Shown: piece by piece, positions 33,679-45,943 of the stretch
Numbering within the stretch: the first letter of the stretch is position 1
Layout: each line of letters begins with the position of its first letter
Source of the DNA: Lepidodermella squamata
Taxonomy: Eukaryota; Gastrotricha
NCBI GenBank assembly: GCA_047495785.1
Contig: JBLDXI010000003.1
Coordinates: forward strand, 1,054,001 to 1,118,000
Length of the DNA stretch: 64,000 bases
Direction: 5' to 3'
Position numbers and translations under genes: made by a program
Notes under the pieces: model-generated
The model's database searches: none
The model's input: only the letters and a program-made list of their open reading frames with translations
What the model was told of the DNA's origin: nothing

Positions 33679-34164
33679 ATGCGTGCTATCCTCGCAATCG
33701 CAGCTATTGTTCTACTCGGACTCGGTAGGTTGCTCAATCGATTCCAGAAAACTCTGTAATCCAATGAATATCACACCGTTTTAGCCTACACCGAAGCTAA
33801 GGTCTGGAATGTCGAGTCGAAGGAGATGCACCGCAACTACCACAAGAGCGTCACTGCTTCGGTGAGCCGATCCTTCGAGAATAAGAAGGCTTTCGCCAAG
33901 GGACGTGCCTTCCCGATGAAGAAGCGCCACGGCAAGAAGTTCGGCCGCAAGATGAACAAGCGCCGTGGCTCCTACTCGAAATCAGTCTCTGTTTCTGTAT
34001 CGGTCTCCGGTAACAAGCGCAACTATGGCCGCAAGTTCGGCCACGGCAAGAACAAGAAGGCTGGTTTCAAGTTCGGCAACAAGTTCGGCTACAACTTCGG
34101 AAAGGGCAAGGGCAACAAGAAGGGTTCGTACTCCTACAGCAAGTCGGTCAGTGGCTCATACTAA
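33679..34164 (+). CDS. Small secreted Ser/Gly/Lys-rich basic protein
   Basis: Exons 33679-33724 and 33785-34164, phase 1, give 141 aa. The signal peptide is MRAILAIAAIVLLGLAYTEA. The mature part is strongly basic and repetitive. Three Ser/Val stretches (HKSVTASVSRSF, SYSKSVSVSVSVSG, SYSYSKSVSGSY) alternate with Lys/Arg/Gly/Phe blocks (KKFGRKMNKRRG, GRKFGHGKNKK, KFGNKFGYNFGKGKGNKK). No Cys. Several dibasic KK/KR sites could be processing sites, or the protein may be a structural or matrix component. Codon use is strongly biased to C-ending codons (AAG, TTC, GGC), unlike most neighbours and typical of high expression. No family recognised. Confidence 0.85.
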
Positions 34165-34356
34165 AAACTTTCATTCTGATGTATTTTCCATTCAAATGTG
34201 ACGAATAAAATAATAATCAGTTAGATCCAGGTTTTTTGGAAATAATACGGTCTTCCTGTTCCAAAATACTAGAAATCAGAGGGTCAACTTTAGCTGAATA
34301 CCAACATAGAATGACTTTTGATCACGGCTCTTTATTCTAACTCAAGTTAATTCACG

Positions 34357-35423
34357 TCATGCTATCGAGGCTCGTTGCATGAAAGCAGGCATGTCTTGGT
34401 CTAATCTTGCATCGGGTAATTCGGCGTTTTCGAACCTAGCAGGCGCAGGTAATTGACTACCGGGTGGGAAATCGTCCTTATAGCCATGCTCTTTTTGAAG
34501 CCGTTGGATCTCCTGTTTGTAACGCACAAGATGAACATCGATGTAATCCTGGGCCTCCCTTAGTTGCTCTTCGAGAATGGCGTTTCGAGCAACCAATTTC
34601 GCACGCTCTTCCTCAAGTTTCTGCTGCGTATTCATCGTAAATTCATGAAGCTTTTTCTGCAAAACTGCCATTTGGCCGCCGTCACCAGCAGCCCCAGCCT
34701 CGACAGCTCGCAGATGCATTCGAGTTTTCTCCAAATCGGCTTTAGCAAGAGCTAACTCATCACCAAGTCGAACATTTTCCCTAGCCAACCTCGTTTGCAG
34801 CTCGCGGTCGGAGATGATCATAGTGCTTTCATCAGGTCCCAATTCGATATCAGCGATTTCCAGTTCAGCAACTTGCTGCCTAAGGTTCCGATAAGCAATC
34901 AATAGACCTTCATGTTGCCTTGCAATGTTGACAGTTCGATTTTTGAAGTCTTGAGCCGCTTTGCTGAGCTGTTCTTCACGCTTTCGATGCGAGTCATGCA
35001 AGTCGTTAAGCATTCTTTTCACATATCTACGCAAGATTCTCTCATTCTTCTCGCGGTTGTGCGAACCCTGGTTGCCGTCGACGTAGCCAGCGATGTCGTC
35101 AATATATTGCGTTAAACGATCTTGGTATTCGGTGTTCAGGTCTTTGAATTTGTGCTGCAAATGGTTAAACTGGCCTTCGAAGGAATCCCGTTCAGTTTTA
35201 CAGGCGGCAAGTTCCTAGCTGGGTATACATTTTAAATACGGGAAAGTCAATACTGTCAACCTACGGCGTTGATGGTAGAAACTTCTTGCCGCTTGTCTCG
35301 CAGCTTTTTCCGAGTAGAGGTTAGTTCATCTCGAAGCTTTGTGATAGCTTCCTCCCATTTCTTTTGCTGCTCGCTCCACTCTCGCCTTAGCGTCTCTATT
35401 TCTTGCTTGTAAGACCTGCTCAT
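34357..35423 (-). CDS. Truncated tandem copy of CCDC78 (coiled-coil C-terminal part)
   Basis: Exons 35265-35423 and 34357-35214 (phase 0) give 338 aa. It starts MSRSYKQEIETLRREWSEQQ, aligning with the middle of the full-length neighbour (YKMEVETIRKEWSEQQ), and continues collinearly to the C-terminus. CCDC78 hallmarks are present: KREEQLSKAAQDFKNRTVNI, HEGLLIAYRNLRQQ, LHEFTMNTQQKLEEERAKLV and YIDVHLVRYKQEIQRLQ. The kinesin-like head and first coiled coil are missing. The intron after INA is at the same place as in the full-length gene, but the next intron of that gene is absent here. It lies 220 bp downstream of the full-length copy, on the same strand. Confidence 0.85.
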
Positions 35424-35641
35424 TTTCCAACTATTAGGAATGCACCAGAAAATCTCAGTGCTTCGAATGCGGACCTCAATGGCTATTCATCATCATTGAC
35501 AACGCATTGAAAAACGAACACCTTTTCATGCAACGAAAACTTTATTCAAAGTAGACTTGTAAAATTTTCAGCAGTGCCATAAAGTTAAAGTAATGGAAGC
35601 TCATTTTGAAGCTAAAGGAATTCGGAAGATCACATATTTTA

Positions 35642-38600
35642 TCACAAATAAAAGGAAGGTCTGTTTGCAGTTGCACCATGGTAGGCACGATCTTGACGAT
35701 CAGCTGAATCCAGCCGAGCTGGTACTGGAATTCCAGGTATACTAGCTCCGGGCGGATTGTTCTCCTCAGGGTAGCCGAGAATGCGTCTCAAACGCAGTAT
35801 TTCGTCCTTATACTTGGCCAAATGACTATCGATGTACATCTGAGCTTCGCGAAGTTGCTCCTCCAGGACGGCGCATCTTGCAACCAACCTCGCGCGCTCT
35901 TCTTCCAACTCCTTTTGGGTGTTCAAGGTGAATTCTCGCAATTGACGCTGTAACGTAGGCCAGGATTGATACGGAACTCCACCTTCGCCGCTACTAAATC
36001 ATAAGCTATAAAACTGGCTTGGAATGATAGTGAAACTTACCCTAACATCCTTCCATCGATCTCCCCTCCTGCATCTACGATTTTCATCTTGAGGCGAATC
36101 TTTTCTAATTCAGCTTTGGTCCTCGCCAGCTCATCAGACATCCGTGCATTATCTCTCGCATGTTGCGACTGCAACTCAGCGTCCGAGATTATCATAGACG
36201 TCTCATCTGGACCTAGGTCCAGCCCATCGATGTTCTTATCAGCTAACTGCTGCCTCAAGTTGCGATAGGCAACCAGAAGAGCTTCGTGTTGCCTAACCAT
36301 GTTAATCGTACGCTGTTTGAACTCCTGAGCAGCTCTGCTCAGCTGATCTTCCCTTGTTAAATGTGATTGCTGTAGGTCATGAAGCATTCCCTTAACGTAA
36401 CGGCGAAGTTCAGCCGCAGCTCTTTGTCGATCGGCTAAAGGTAGCCCCGAACCTTTGTCTACGTAAGCTGAGATGTCATTTATGTAAGAAACTAGACGCT
36501 GTTGGTACTCGGCATTCAAATCTTTGAGCTTATGCTGCAAACGATTGAATTGCTGTTGTAGGGAATCGCGCTCTGACCTGCAGCTGATGTATTGCTAAAA
36601 GAAATATGATTTGAATTTGATAACATTAGAGACTAGCTTGTCATACCGCATTTAGAACGGAAAGCTCGTGTTGTTTGTCGCGGAGCATTTTCCTAGCATC
36701 CATTACTTCTTTTCGAAGTTGGCCTAAACGATCTTCCCATTTCAGTTGCTGTTCGCTCCATTCTTTACGAATAGTTTCAACCTCCATCTTGTATCTTTGA
36801 TGGCCAGTGAAAATGATCTGTTCAAGCGCAATTCGATCCTCCTTCGCGTTAGAAAGCTGCTCAGGTTTGACCTTGTTACCGGAAAGTGCCGCAATAAGGT
36901 CTGATGTTCGCTTCAGATCCGCTGAGATCTTACCAGCCCCGCCATCAACCTCGCCTATCGATAGGAAATACTCACGTGTTATCGCTGCTTTAGCCTGGGC
37001 AGCGTTGTAGAATTCAACGCAAAGCTGCTCGTTATTTTTCGCCAGCCGCTCGACATCTTTACTCAGCTGAACGTAGTTTTGCTTCAGATTCACGTATTCA
37101 TCGGCTAATTCTTTCTTGTCAACCTCGAGATGTCGCGCTAGTTCTTTGTAATGGTCAACTTCTTTACGCAGAAGTTCCATTTTCGCCTCGTTTTCGACGG
37201 CTTGATTTTCCAGCGTCAGAATTTTGTTCATAAGCTGGAACCTGACGCCCTCCAATTTCTCCTCAAGCTTGTTATTCTCCATCTGCATATCAACCAAAGC
37301 CTGGGAAGCTTTCAATTTCTCCTCCTCAAGTAGCAGAAGTTGCGTTGACATGTCAGTCTTGGCTGTCGATAGGTAGCCATACGTGTTTTGAAGCTCTTCC
37401 ATTCGATTAAATAAGAACTCGTTTCGATCGCGAAGCTCAACGTTTTCTGCTTGAAATCGCTTCAAATCCGAAATCACGTCTCGCGTTGGATCGCCTATAC
37501 CACCTATTCCATCAACGCCCATGCCAGTGCCGGCTTTAGGTCCTGAAATGAATTGCCGAAATTGCTGATGAATCGATCGCCAAACGCATTGAAGATTCTA
37601 CATCAAAAATTATAGGGAACCAAGTTTAAGATTGATGCAAGCTTACATATGCGTTATCTGTATTGCAGATCGGGAAAGTTCTTAGCCCACCAAATCTCTG
37701 AGCAGCTTCGATTTCAACATCCAACACTTTGCTGTCGATATTTCTCGGAAAGCAGAATACGCTAACATTGCGACAGTTGGCCGAAATCTCATCTCGCAAA
37801 ACGCTTGTCAAATGATTTGCTGAATAGTCAAGTGATACGTTTGCAGGGTGGTTTCCGGCGAGTTCAGCCACACATCTGACCAATTGGGGCAGTGGGCTTG
37901 AGACACTGGTTCGCACTCCTGGGACCAGCAACTCGACCCCGGGTAGATAGATCAATCTGAGCCGACTTCGGTGAAGTCTGATTTGGCTTTCGCTGTCTCC
38001 GGCTTCAGGGCCAGGCTGCCTCCTGAGGCGATTGAGTTCAAACTGGATCATAACAGCTCCAGTATCAGGCATGGAAGCTGCTTGCGCAGGAGGAACGCTA
38101 TGGCGAGTTCGAGCTTTCCAGCCGTTTCGCAGCTCTCGCAATGCATCGCTAGCACTCTGAACTTGGCAATCTTTCAATCCAAGAACGAATGGACCTTTAT
38201 CAACCGCCTCGGACATCTCTGGTCGATTGTTAGTCTCCAACAGATCTCTGATAGTATCATTTGTGAACTCAGTCATCTCGAGAAATATTTCCGCTCTGGT
38301 GCTCTGATTTGTGTACGAAACTGCCTCTTTGACTTCTTTACCGATTTTGTCGAATATTTTTTCCGCCATTAAAGACAAGAAAGACGTCTTTTGGGCATCT
38401 GTTCCCGCAATCAATTCGTCAGAAACTGGGTTTGAGGGTGTGAAGAAAAATAGCACGCCGTTGTATCCATCGATAAAGTCGTCGATCATCGGCAACAGCG
38501 ATACATTGAATACATCTTTCACAGTGTTTTGAAATAGTTTGGCGAACCTAAGCGACAGATATGGTAGATAGTTACGAAGATAGTTTCACGCCTATTAATG

Positions 38601-38729
38601 TCCAACTTACTTGAAATAAGAATTGCTCGAATAAATTGTATTTTGTTCAACGCGCATCGCTGTTCGCTCTTGTGGATTTCCAACAACAACTGCGAACACA
38701 TCGCTGTTTGTACCTGATGGTAACATCAT
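35642..38729 (-). CDS. CCDC78: CCDC78 homologue with degenerate kinesin-like head
   Basis: CCDC78 acts in deuterosome-dependent centriole amplification in multiciliated cells. Exons 38611-38729, 37647-38547, 36647-37597, 36041-36594 and 35642-35993 are all phase-consistent and give 958 aa. Residues about 1-340 look like a kinesin motor fold: DGYNGVLFFFTPSNP stands where kinesins have DGYNxxxFAYGQTGSGKT, and LRLIYLPGVELL replaces LxLVDLAGSE. Both nucleotide motifs are therefore lost. About 380-950 is coiled coil, with EDQLSRAAQEFKQRTINMVR, HEALLVAYRNLRQQ and YIDSHLAKYKDEILRLRR matching the human C-terminal part. The ATG follows TTTCTTTTAG directly, 213 bp after the upstream gene, suggesting trans-splicing. 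Confidence 0.87.
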
Positions 38730-38942
38730 CTAAAAGAAAAAAATTGTTGGTTTTAGTGCATGGATTATTAACTTTATTCGTTGAATCCATCGAACATCAC
38801 ATAACCGATTGCGAAATGGCAACAAAAATAATCATTTTTGAACAAGTGGATCGATCGAAAATATGTTTATTGGTTTCTGGTTAGGCCTAGAACAAATTTA
38901 CAGGCAATCAGGTGCAATTAATCTCCCCGCTGAATATTATGA

Positions 38943-39728
38943 TCATTTGCTGCCGCCTTTCTTATCATTTTGAACCGTGGTCCATTTCTTGGCTTGCTGC
39001 TCACGGATAAAGAAAGACTCGCGCCATCTGGTGAACTCATCGGCCTTGTATTTGTAGCGTTCCAGGTTCTTAGCCTCTTGCGAGTCTGGCCGTGGTGCCG
39101 TTTCGGCGGCCTTCTTGAACACCTCATTGGTGTAAGTGCTCTTTTCAGTACCAAAGGTTTGGTCCCATGCGTATCCGGGAAAAGTGTTCGATCGCAGCGC
39201 GCTGCTCAGCTCGTAGTAAATAGCGTCTCCGTGCGGTATTTTGACAAGATCGGTAGCTTTAACTTTAGTCACGAGTTCAGTTTTCCTTTGCTTCTGACGT
39301 TCCATCTCATTTTCGGCCGCAGATAATTTGACTTTCTCGGCATCTGACATTAAATCTTTGATTTGATTCGTCCTGAAAGCATGCTCAATATTTTTTGGCA
39401 CTTCAATGCCGCCAAATGAGTCAGGTTGTGGGCATTCGCATGTAGCGTGCTTATTTTTTAAGCGATGATGAATTTCCTGCGGAAAGCTTGCATAGCAATC
39501 ATGATCCTTAGCGTCTTTGATTTGATTCAACTGCTGCTTCAATTCGCCAAGGCGCTCATCGATGGCTTCCCGTTCTTCTGCAGCTCTGTTAGAGAAAGTG
39601 TCGACAGCTTCTCCGGTCGCATTGGCGTACGCTGCTCGATTTTGCGAGTTTTTTATCTGCTCATCCATGTCAGCTACTTTTTGCCTCTGCTTCTGAAGCC
39701 TCGATTCCGTCTTTTTCATAGCAGACAT
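38943..39728 (-). CDS. Unknown coiled-coil protein upstream of CCDC78
   Basis: Single exon, 261 aa, not recognised. Residues 1-80 form a charged helix (KKTESRLQKQRQKVADMDEQ, then LGELKQQLNQIKDAKDHD). A short Cys pair follows (ATCECPQPDSFGG). A second helix contains MSDAEKVKLSAAENEMERQK. The C-terminal half has Tyr/Trp/Pro-rich non-helical sequence: LRSNTFPGYAWDQTFG and DEFTRWRESFF. This mix resembles axonemal microtubule-associated proteins in style only. It is the same-strand upstream neighbour of CCDC78 at 213 bp, so co-transcription and a ciliary role are possible but unproven. Confidence 0.75.
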   Translation of the reverse strand: MSAMKKTESRLQKQRQKVADMDEQIKNSQNRAAYANATGEAVDTFSNRAAEEREAIDERLGELKQQLNQIKDAKDHDCYASFPQEIHHRLKNKHATCECPQPDSFGGIEVPKNIEHAFRTNQIKDLMSDAEKVKLSAAENEMERQKQRKTELVTKVKATDLVKIPHGDAIYYELSSALRSNTFPGYAWDQTFGTEKSTYTNEVFKKAAETAPRPDSQEAKNLERYKYKADEFTRWRESFFIREQQAKKWTTVQNDKKGGSK

Positions 39729-40343
39729 TATTGGTCAATCGTCAAGCGGATTAATTATAAAAGAAAGTAACAATAGACTGTCGATTTCACGAAGCTTCAC
39801 GTTTTAGCAGGAACAGAGAGGACAAGCATGCATTATTGTCATGACAACAAAAAATTATGAACTGCTAAAATAAATTAAATTAATAACAGGTTTTGATAAT
39901 AAGATGTAACATATGTCATGTTTTGTTAGCATGCAAAAAGTAGGCGGCGAATCCGTCATCTGTTCAGAATCGGTTGCTCGACATTTTCTGGTACACCTTT
40001 CTCGCAACGCAATGTCTAGGCTTGAGGCTCATGTCAAAACCGTTCGGCAGGGTGTTGGTGAAACGATAACTTTGAACCTTCGAGGCAGATCATGGATCTA
40101 ATTTCATGCGATCCGTATGGCGCCAGAATAGCGCCGAACTTGTCTTTGGCAATCATGTTAGATCTTCCTACACTCACGCTTCAGAGCGACTTATAACTTA
40201 TAAACTTGATGCTTGATGCGTAAAACCGTGTTACTTTCCTCAGAGATGCCTGGCTCTATGCTCTACGCCGTGCTTATTTTTATTAAATTTAGGATTCTTA
40301 AAGCAATGGATTGAGCTAAAATATTCGCCGTTTAACTTCCAAA
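39729..40343. other. Divergent intergenic region
   Basis: About 615 bp between minus-strand (coiled-coil unknown) and plus-strand (golgin) starts, expected to hold both promoters. A short ORF at 39913-40101 has no recognisable content. Confidence 0.4.
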
Positions 40344-43300
40344 ATGAATCCAGCACCTGAAGATATTGTCCATCAAACCGAGAACTTCTTGAAGCATCTC
40401 CTGGAAAGTCGCAATGGTCTGTTGAGTTAATGAGGGCTCAGTAATTTTTATTTTTTCTGTGTTTTAGAGAATCAGGAGAATCTCGGCGAGGAATCGTTCG
40501 CTATTTTGAGGGGCGTTAAGCAGTTGGCTGAAAACTGCATGACAGAGAAACAGCATGCTGCCGCTGTTCAGCTACACGTCGAACAACTAGAGAAAATAAT
40601 TGTTCGTTTACGCAACGAGCGAGAGTCTCCTGCTCGCTCGCCCGGTACTAATGGCCGCGGAAAAGTTACGGTGCTGGAGGCTGAGATGGAAACGCTGCAA
40701 ATGCAGCTCGATGAAGCCAACGAAAAAGTATTTCCATCTAAACGATAAACTCAGCGTTTCTTATTTTATCATATTCAAGATTTTAATTCTGTCTGGTGCT
40801 CTTGAAGAGAAAGATGGCGTTATAATTCAACTCCAGGAAGAATTGGAAAAGCGTACTTCTGAACTCGATACCTCATGCCAAGCTTTACTTGCGCTTCAAG
40901 AAAATCTTACTGCTGCTGATTCTGCTGTAACTGGTCTCGATGCTCAACTAAGAGACGCTCTCCAAGCAAATGAGTCACTTGTCGAGCAGATTCAATTTCT
41001 ACAGTCCTCTCATGAGAACGTTGACGTTAGGATCGAAGAACTTCAACAGGAAATCGCTCAAAAACAGGCGACCATTGAAGAACTTTCTCAAAATATTACT
41101 AGCGAGAATGCGTCTTTCCGCGACTTGTTGGAGCAATTCGATACTCACATGACCAGGTAATCTTCTGCCTTCAAACCTTTAAACTTTTGTTATTAATGCT
41201 TAATTTTAGTGGTTTCTCGATGTTTGGTGCCCATGTTTCTGATTCTATGACCAGTTTATCTAAGACCAACCTTCGCATTCTTAAATTAGAGGATTCTCTG
41301 CGATTCATTCGGCTTGGTCTTGCCAAGCGTGATGAAAAGATATCGCATTTGGTCTCCGAACTTGGAGAAAAAGAACACGCTCTGGAAACCGCGGTCAATG
41401 AAGCTAAATTATCTCAGCAATACCTGCTAGCGAGAACTGACGAATTGACCGAATTGAAGCATCGCGCTCAAGATCTAGAGGCTTCTTTATCTAAGCTGAA
41501 CATTCAAAAAGCCGAAGCTGATCTTGCTTTGATTGCGAAAGATGAAGAACTAGCGAAAACGTTAGCTATTTTAGAGGACGCTCAATCGAAATCGGTCATG
41601 TTATCTGAAGGATTCGAGACATTGAGTGAACAAGTTGAACGCTACAAAGATTTGAGCGACAAAATTCGCCATGAATTGGTCGCTGAACAGGCGAAGTCCA
41701 CTGAAAAAGCCGAGGAAATTGAGAAATTGCGTGCTAATCTTGCGGAATTCGGCGAAAGGTTACAAGATTACGAGCGGAAAATCGGCGAGGCAACGATGAA
41801 TGTCGATAACGAGTTGTCGGCCCGTGTTTCCGAGCTCGAGAAATCTCTCGATGAGAAAAATCGCGAGCTATCCCAGGTCAAGGTGGAATTCGAGTCTCAA
41901 GAAAGCAAGTATCGGAGTGAGATGGAGGTTCTGCAGCGAGAACTGGATACTTTCCAACAGCGTATCGTGGAAATGGACGAATTACTACCGAAATTACACT
42001 TCCAGTTAACCGAGGCTCATAACAGCAAAGTCGCTGCTGCCGAAAAGAGCGAAGAGTTGCAGAAATCGTTATCAGATAGTGAGGCTAAAATCGAGCAATT
42101 GCAATCTGACCTCGCGGAAAAATTGCGTAAGCTAACCGAAGCTGAGCACCAAATCGAAAAAACTCGACTCCTAACGCAGCAGTTAGTCGAAAGAGATGGT
42201 GAAATTGATGAATTGGGCGTAAAAATCGCCGCTCTCGAGAAAGACCTTGAAATCGCGAGAAATCAACTTAATAGTTCGCAATCCGACACTTCCGAGTTGA
42301 TTTCGGGTCTCGAAAAGTCGAAGCGTGATTTGGAGGTGCAATTGAATGAGGCTTTGGATAATATCCGGTCAAAGAATGCCGAAGTCGAGGAGATGACTTG
42401 GAAATTGGGCCGGGCTACTGATGAAGTCGAACGGCTTGAATTTGAGCTGGATAATTCGCGGAAATTTTCGGAAAGTGTGAGTGGGGAAGTCGAACGTCTT
42501 AAGAGTTCTTTGAATCAAACCGGTGAACTCGCTGTTTTGAACAATCAACTAAACGAGCAGCTTCACCAGTTGTCGCAACAAATTTCCGCTAATCAACAGG
42601 AAAAGGCCGCATTGGTTGAAAGGAGTAATTTCTTTGAGGCTGAATTATCGAAATCGCAGCAATTTGCTGAGGAATTGCGTCAAAAGCTCGAATATGAGTC
42701 GGAAAATTCGCGAAAATCCAAGGCGAAATTTGACCAGATGACTGAGGAGATTCTTACCTTGAATGACAAGATATCGGCTTTCGACGAGGAGAAATCTGCC
42801 ATGGTTGAAAGAGCTAATTATTTCGAAGCTGAGTTGTTGAAGTCGCGAAATTTCTGCGAGAAACTAGAATCAGATCTTCAAAATTCAGCGGCTGAAATCG
42901 ATCGCTTGAAGAGTTCTTTGAACCAGAGCGGGGATCTGAGCGTGCTGAATAATCAGTTGAATGGCAGAATTGCCGATCTAACGCAACAAATTTCCCATCT
43001 TCAGGAAGAAAAGTCGGCGTTGAGCAGCTTTTTCGAGCAAGACTTAGCGAAATCTCGGGGTGAAATCGAAAATTTGAATCGTAAACTCTCGGAATTATCG
43101 CAAAATCTAGAAAGTTCTCATCAGAGAAATCAATGGCTGGAAAATGAAGCTTCAAGTCTGCGGACTAGTTGCGAAGATTTGAGTCGCCGCCTTTCGGAAT
43201 CTTTCAACGAACATGTGAATTTGAAGCAATTTGTTGATCAAAATTCGAGAGAAATTACGGAAAATCGCCAGAAAATTGAATATTACGAGCGTGAGCGTAC

Positions 43301-45352
43301 TACGCTGTACGAGCAAAATCAATTTTTGACCGCTGAATTGTCGAAAATGGCGACTTTGATCTCGGCTTTTGGCCAATTCGTCGATTTGAAATTCTCTAAA
43401 ATTTGGGCAAAACTCGACGCGTTGGTTCAGCAGTTTTTCAGCCTGCAACAAAACGCCTCTGTTTTGATCGAATCACATCGATTTGTGGCTGTTACCCTCC
43501 AAGATGTGAAAGAGTTGGTAAGGAAGTGCCCTCTTTTGTTCCAAGATCTACTATCAACGATCCAACCAGCTATCGATAACCTTGAAAGCCGAGTTTCCAA
43601 CTGCCAGGGAGCTTTCACGAAACTCAGTGGTCGAATCAACTCGATACGGTCTGAAATTCGAAGTTTAGAGGTTGAAAGCCCGGCTGAGTTATCGAGCATT
43701 TCCAGCCAAACTTCTGGCGTTTTGGTCGAGATTTCCGAACTCGAATCGCTGCAAGATATTCTCGAGAAAAGAGATTCGGAAATTAACGATTTATCGGCGA
43801 AAATCAAGCAATTATCCCAGCGTCCGAAACGATTTGAGGCCGACTGCCAAACTGAACCAGTTTTTGATACACTTGAGCAAGAAATCAAAAGTCGCGACGA
43901 GCAACTCGAATATTTCGCCCAGGAAATTAGGCGGTTGCAGGAAAATGAGCAAAAGATCAGAATTGAGAGTGAAAATCTAGTGAAATCGAGCCAAAAATCG
44001 AAAAAAGCTGAGAAGGAAATTGACAAATTGAAACTCGCGGTATCCGAGGCTGAAAATCGGTCCGCCTATTTCGAGCAGCAGTTTCAAAGCGCAAGTCAGC
44101 AGCTATTGGAGCTGAATGAGGAGGTGCGATCGCATCGAGAAGCGGCGAAACGGGCTGAAAGGCGGTTCCAGGAAGCCGATCAAGCTGCGAAATCGATGGC
44201 GCAAGATTCGCAAAACATGGCGGCGATTGTTGCGCAGTTACGCGAGAAATTGAAGTTGAGTGATGAGAAATTCGCCGCGGCTGAGCTGGCGAAGGCGCAA
44301 TTAGCGACGCAGTTACAGGCTGTTCAAGCGACTTTTGCGAATTTGCCTAGCCCGGAGCAAAGTGCTGAAATTGCGGCCGAGTGCGATCGGTTGAAAAATA
44401 AGGTAATACCAATTTTTGAAAAATTAATTCATGATTCATGATTTAAAAAATTGAGATAGAATGCATTTTATCCATTTTCAGACAAAATCTTAATCCGAAT
44501 TTGTATTGATTTTACGAAAAAAATCTGAAAAAATGATTTTTCGTGGGAATTTTTATAATATTCAAATTGAATGCTTTGCTGTACAATTTCTTTGTAATTT
44601 TTGTATTTTTTTCAGGTAAAATTCATGACCGATCAATTTGAGCTGGCCGTAAGTCGTTCGGCGCTACTCGAGCGTAACTTGAACGAAAAAGAGGCGCAAT
44701 GTGAGCGGCTGACCCGCGAACTAGGCTCCGAACGTCAGCGGCTATTGGTTTTCGAAAAGGAATCAACCCCGCCGTCGAGTGGCATGCAAACACCAACTCG
44801 CGAGTCGTCGCCCTTCAATTCATCGAGTCACACTCGGGTGGATTTGCGAAATGTTCTCGAGGCCTTGCCTGCTCCGGTTAAGCGAGCCGTCGAACGCGTG
44901 AAACGATCTCGAGCCGCTGCTGTCACTATGTCGGCTAGTCAGCGGTTTCAAAATATTGTCGAGCAATCTCCGGTTGGAAGTGCCGTTAAAAGAGTAATTT
45001 TTAGAATGAATTTTCAGAATTTATTGAATATTTCGATTCTTTTTATTTTCAAATTTGTTTGGTCTATTTTATCGGCTAAATTCGATTTTTCAAAAATTAT
45101 TTGCTTTTTTTACTTTATTATTAATTTTTTGAATTTTAGATATCGATTCGGGCTCGTCATGGTATAATGAATCGAATGTCTCCCGGCAATTTGCAGTTCA
45201 TCGTTACCGCCTACGTGCTATTCCTGCATTTGTTGACGCTTTTCTACATGATGACGTGCTACGGCCCGCCTCTACACGTCCCGATGGCCGCCCCATCTGT
45301 CGATAATAACGCTCCACCGCCTCACCTCAATAACGACCCTCAAGACATGTAG
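40344..45352 (+). CDS. Golgin-type tail-anchored coiled-coil protein
   Basis: Exons 40344-40416, 40468-40727, 40780-41156, 41210-44402, 44616-44993 and 45140-45352, all phase-consistent, give 1,497 aa. Residues about 25-1,300 are nearly continuous coiled coil, with internally repetitive blocks (SSLNQTGELAVLNNQLNEQ and SSLNQSGDLSVLNNQLNGR). A Ser/Pro-rich linker follows (STPPSSGMQTPTRESSP). Near the C-terminus a single membrane segment, LQFIVTAYVLFLHLLTLFYM, leads into a short Pro/Asn-rich tail. The arrangement and the 'LHL' membrane helix resemble golgin-84, CASP and giantin, membrane tethers for Golgi vesicles. Length is between golgin-84 (about 730) and giantin (about 3,200), so the orthologue is not settled. 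No ATPase or other enzymatic domain was seen. Confidence 0.75.
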
Positions 45353-45943
45353 CGTTTCTAAATTAATTAATTAAATTTATTCAATAACTAATAATTATGA
45401 AAAATGGTATTATTTACCCGGCGATATGATGATGATACCCTGTTGTGTCTTTCTTTTCTCTTTCCCTTCGCGAAATATTGGAAACAAACGCAGTGTGACT
45501 TTGACCACCAACCTGGTGCTGTTAGATCGCTCTCAAACGATGGCGAGCTAAAACCTGTGAGAATATGTTTTTTTTGCTTTGTGAAAAGGGCCGACGCACG
45601 CTTTTTTCATGAGAGATGCTGAAATTCAAAATATTTACTAATAATTATAATAATAACTACTAACCGGTTTGCTCACGCTATTAAAGGCTGCCATAAGAGA
45701 AAAGTCATTATTGGGAAGAAGAGGAGATTTAAGGGGAAATTCAAATTTTTGAGTTTTCTCTTATGGTGGCTGAAGAATTTACTGGTGAAAAGGTCTCTCA
45801 TATCTTGGTTCAAAGGGCTTCTATTCGCACTGAGAAACATTGAAAAAAAAACATAATTTAAAATGTTTGGAATTTTTCGTGAATTTTTAGATTTTCTTGC
45901 CACTATTTGATACAACGAAAATTGGCTACCGCAAATCAATCGC
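45353..45943. other. Spacer between golgin and NIPA-family genes
   Basis: About 590 bp, AT-rich, same-strand genes on both sides. Short ORFs only, none convincing. Confidence 0.4.

Noticed and set aside
43427-44026. 199-codon antisense ORF in the golgin gene
   Set aside because: Complement of a coiled-coil frame rich in GAA/AAA/CAA/TCG codons, which leaves long Ser/Phe-rich antisense frames. No splice or family support.
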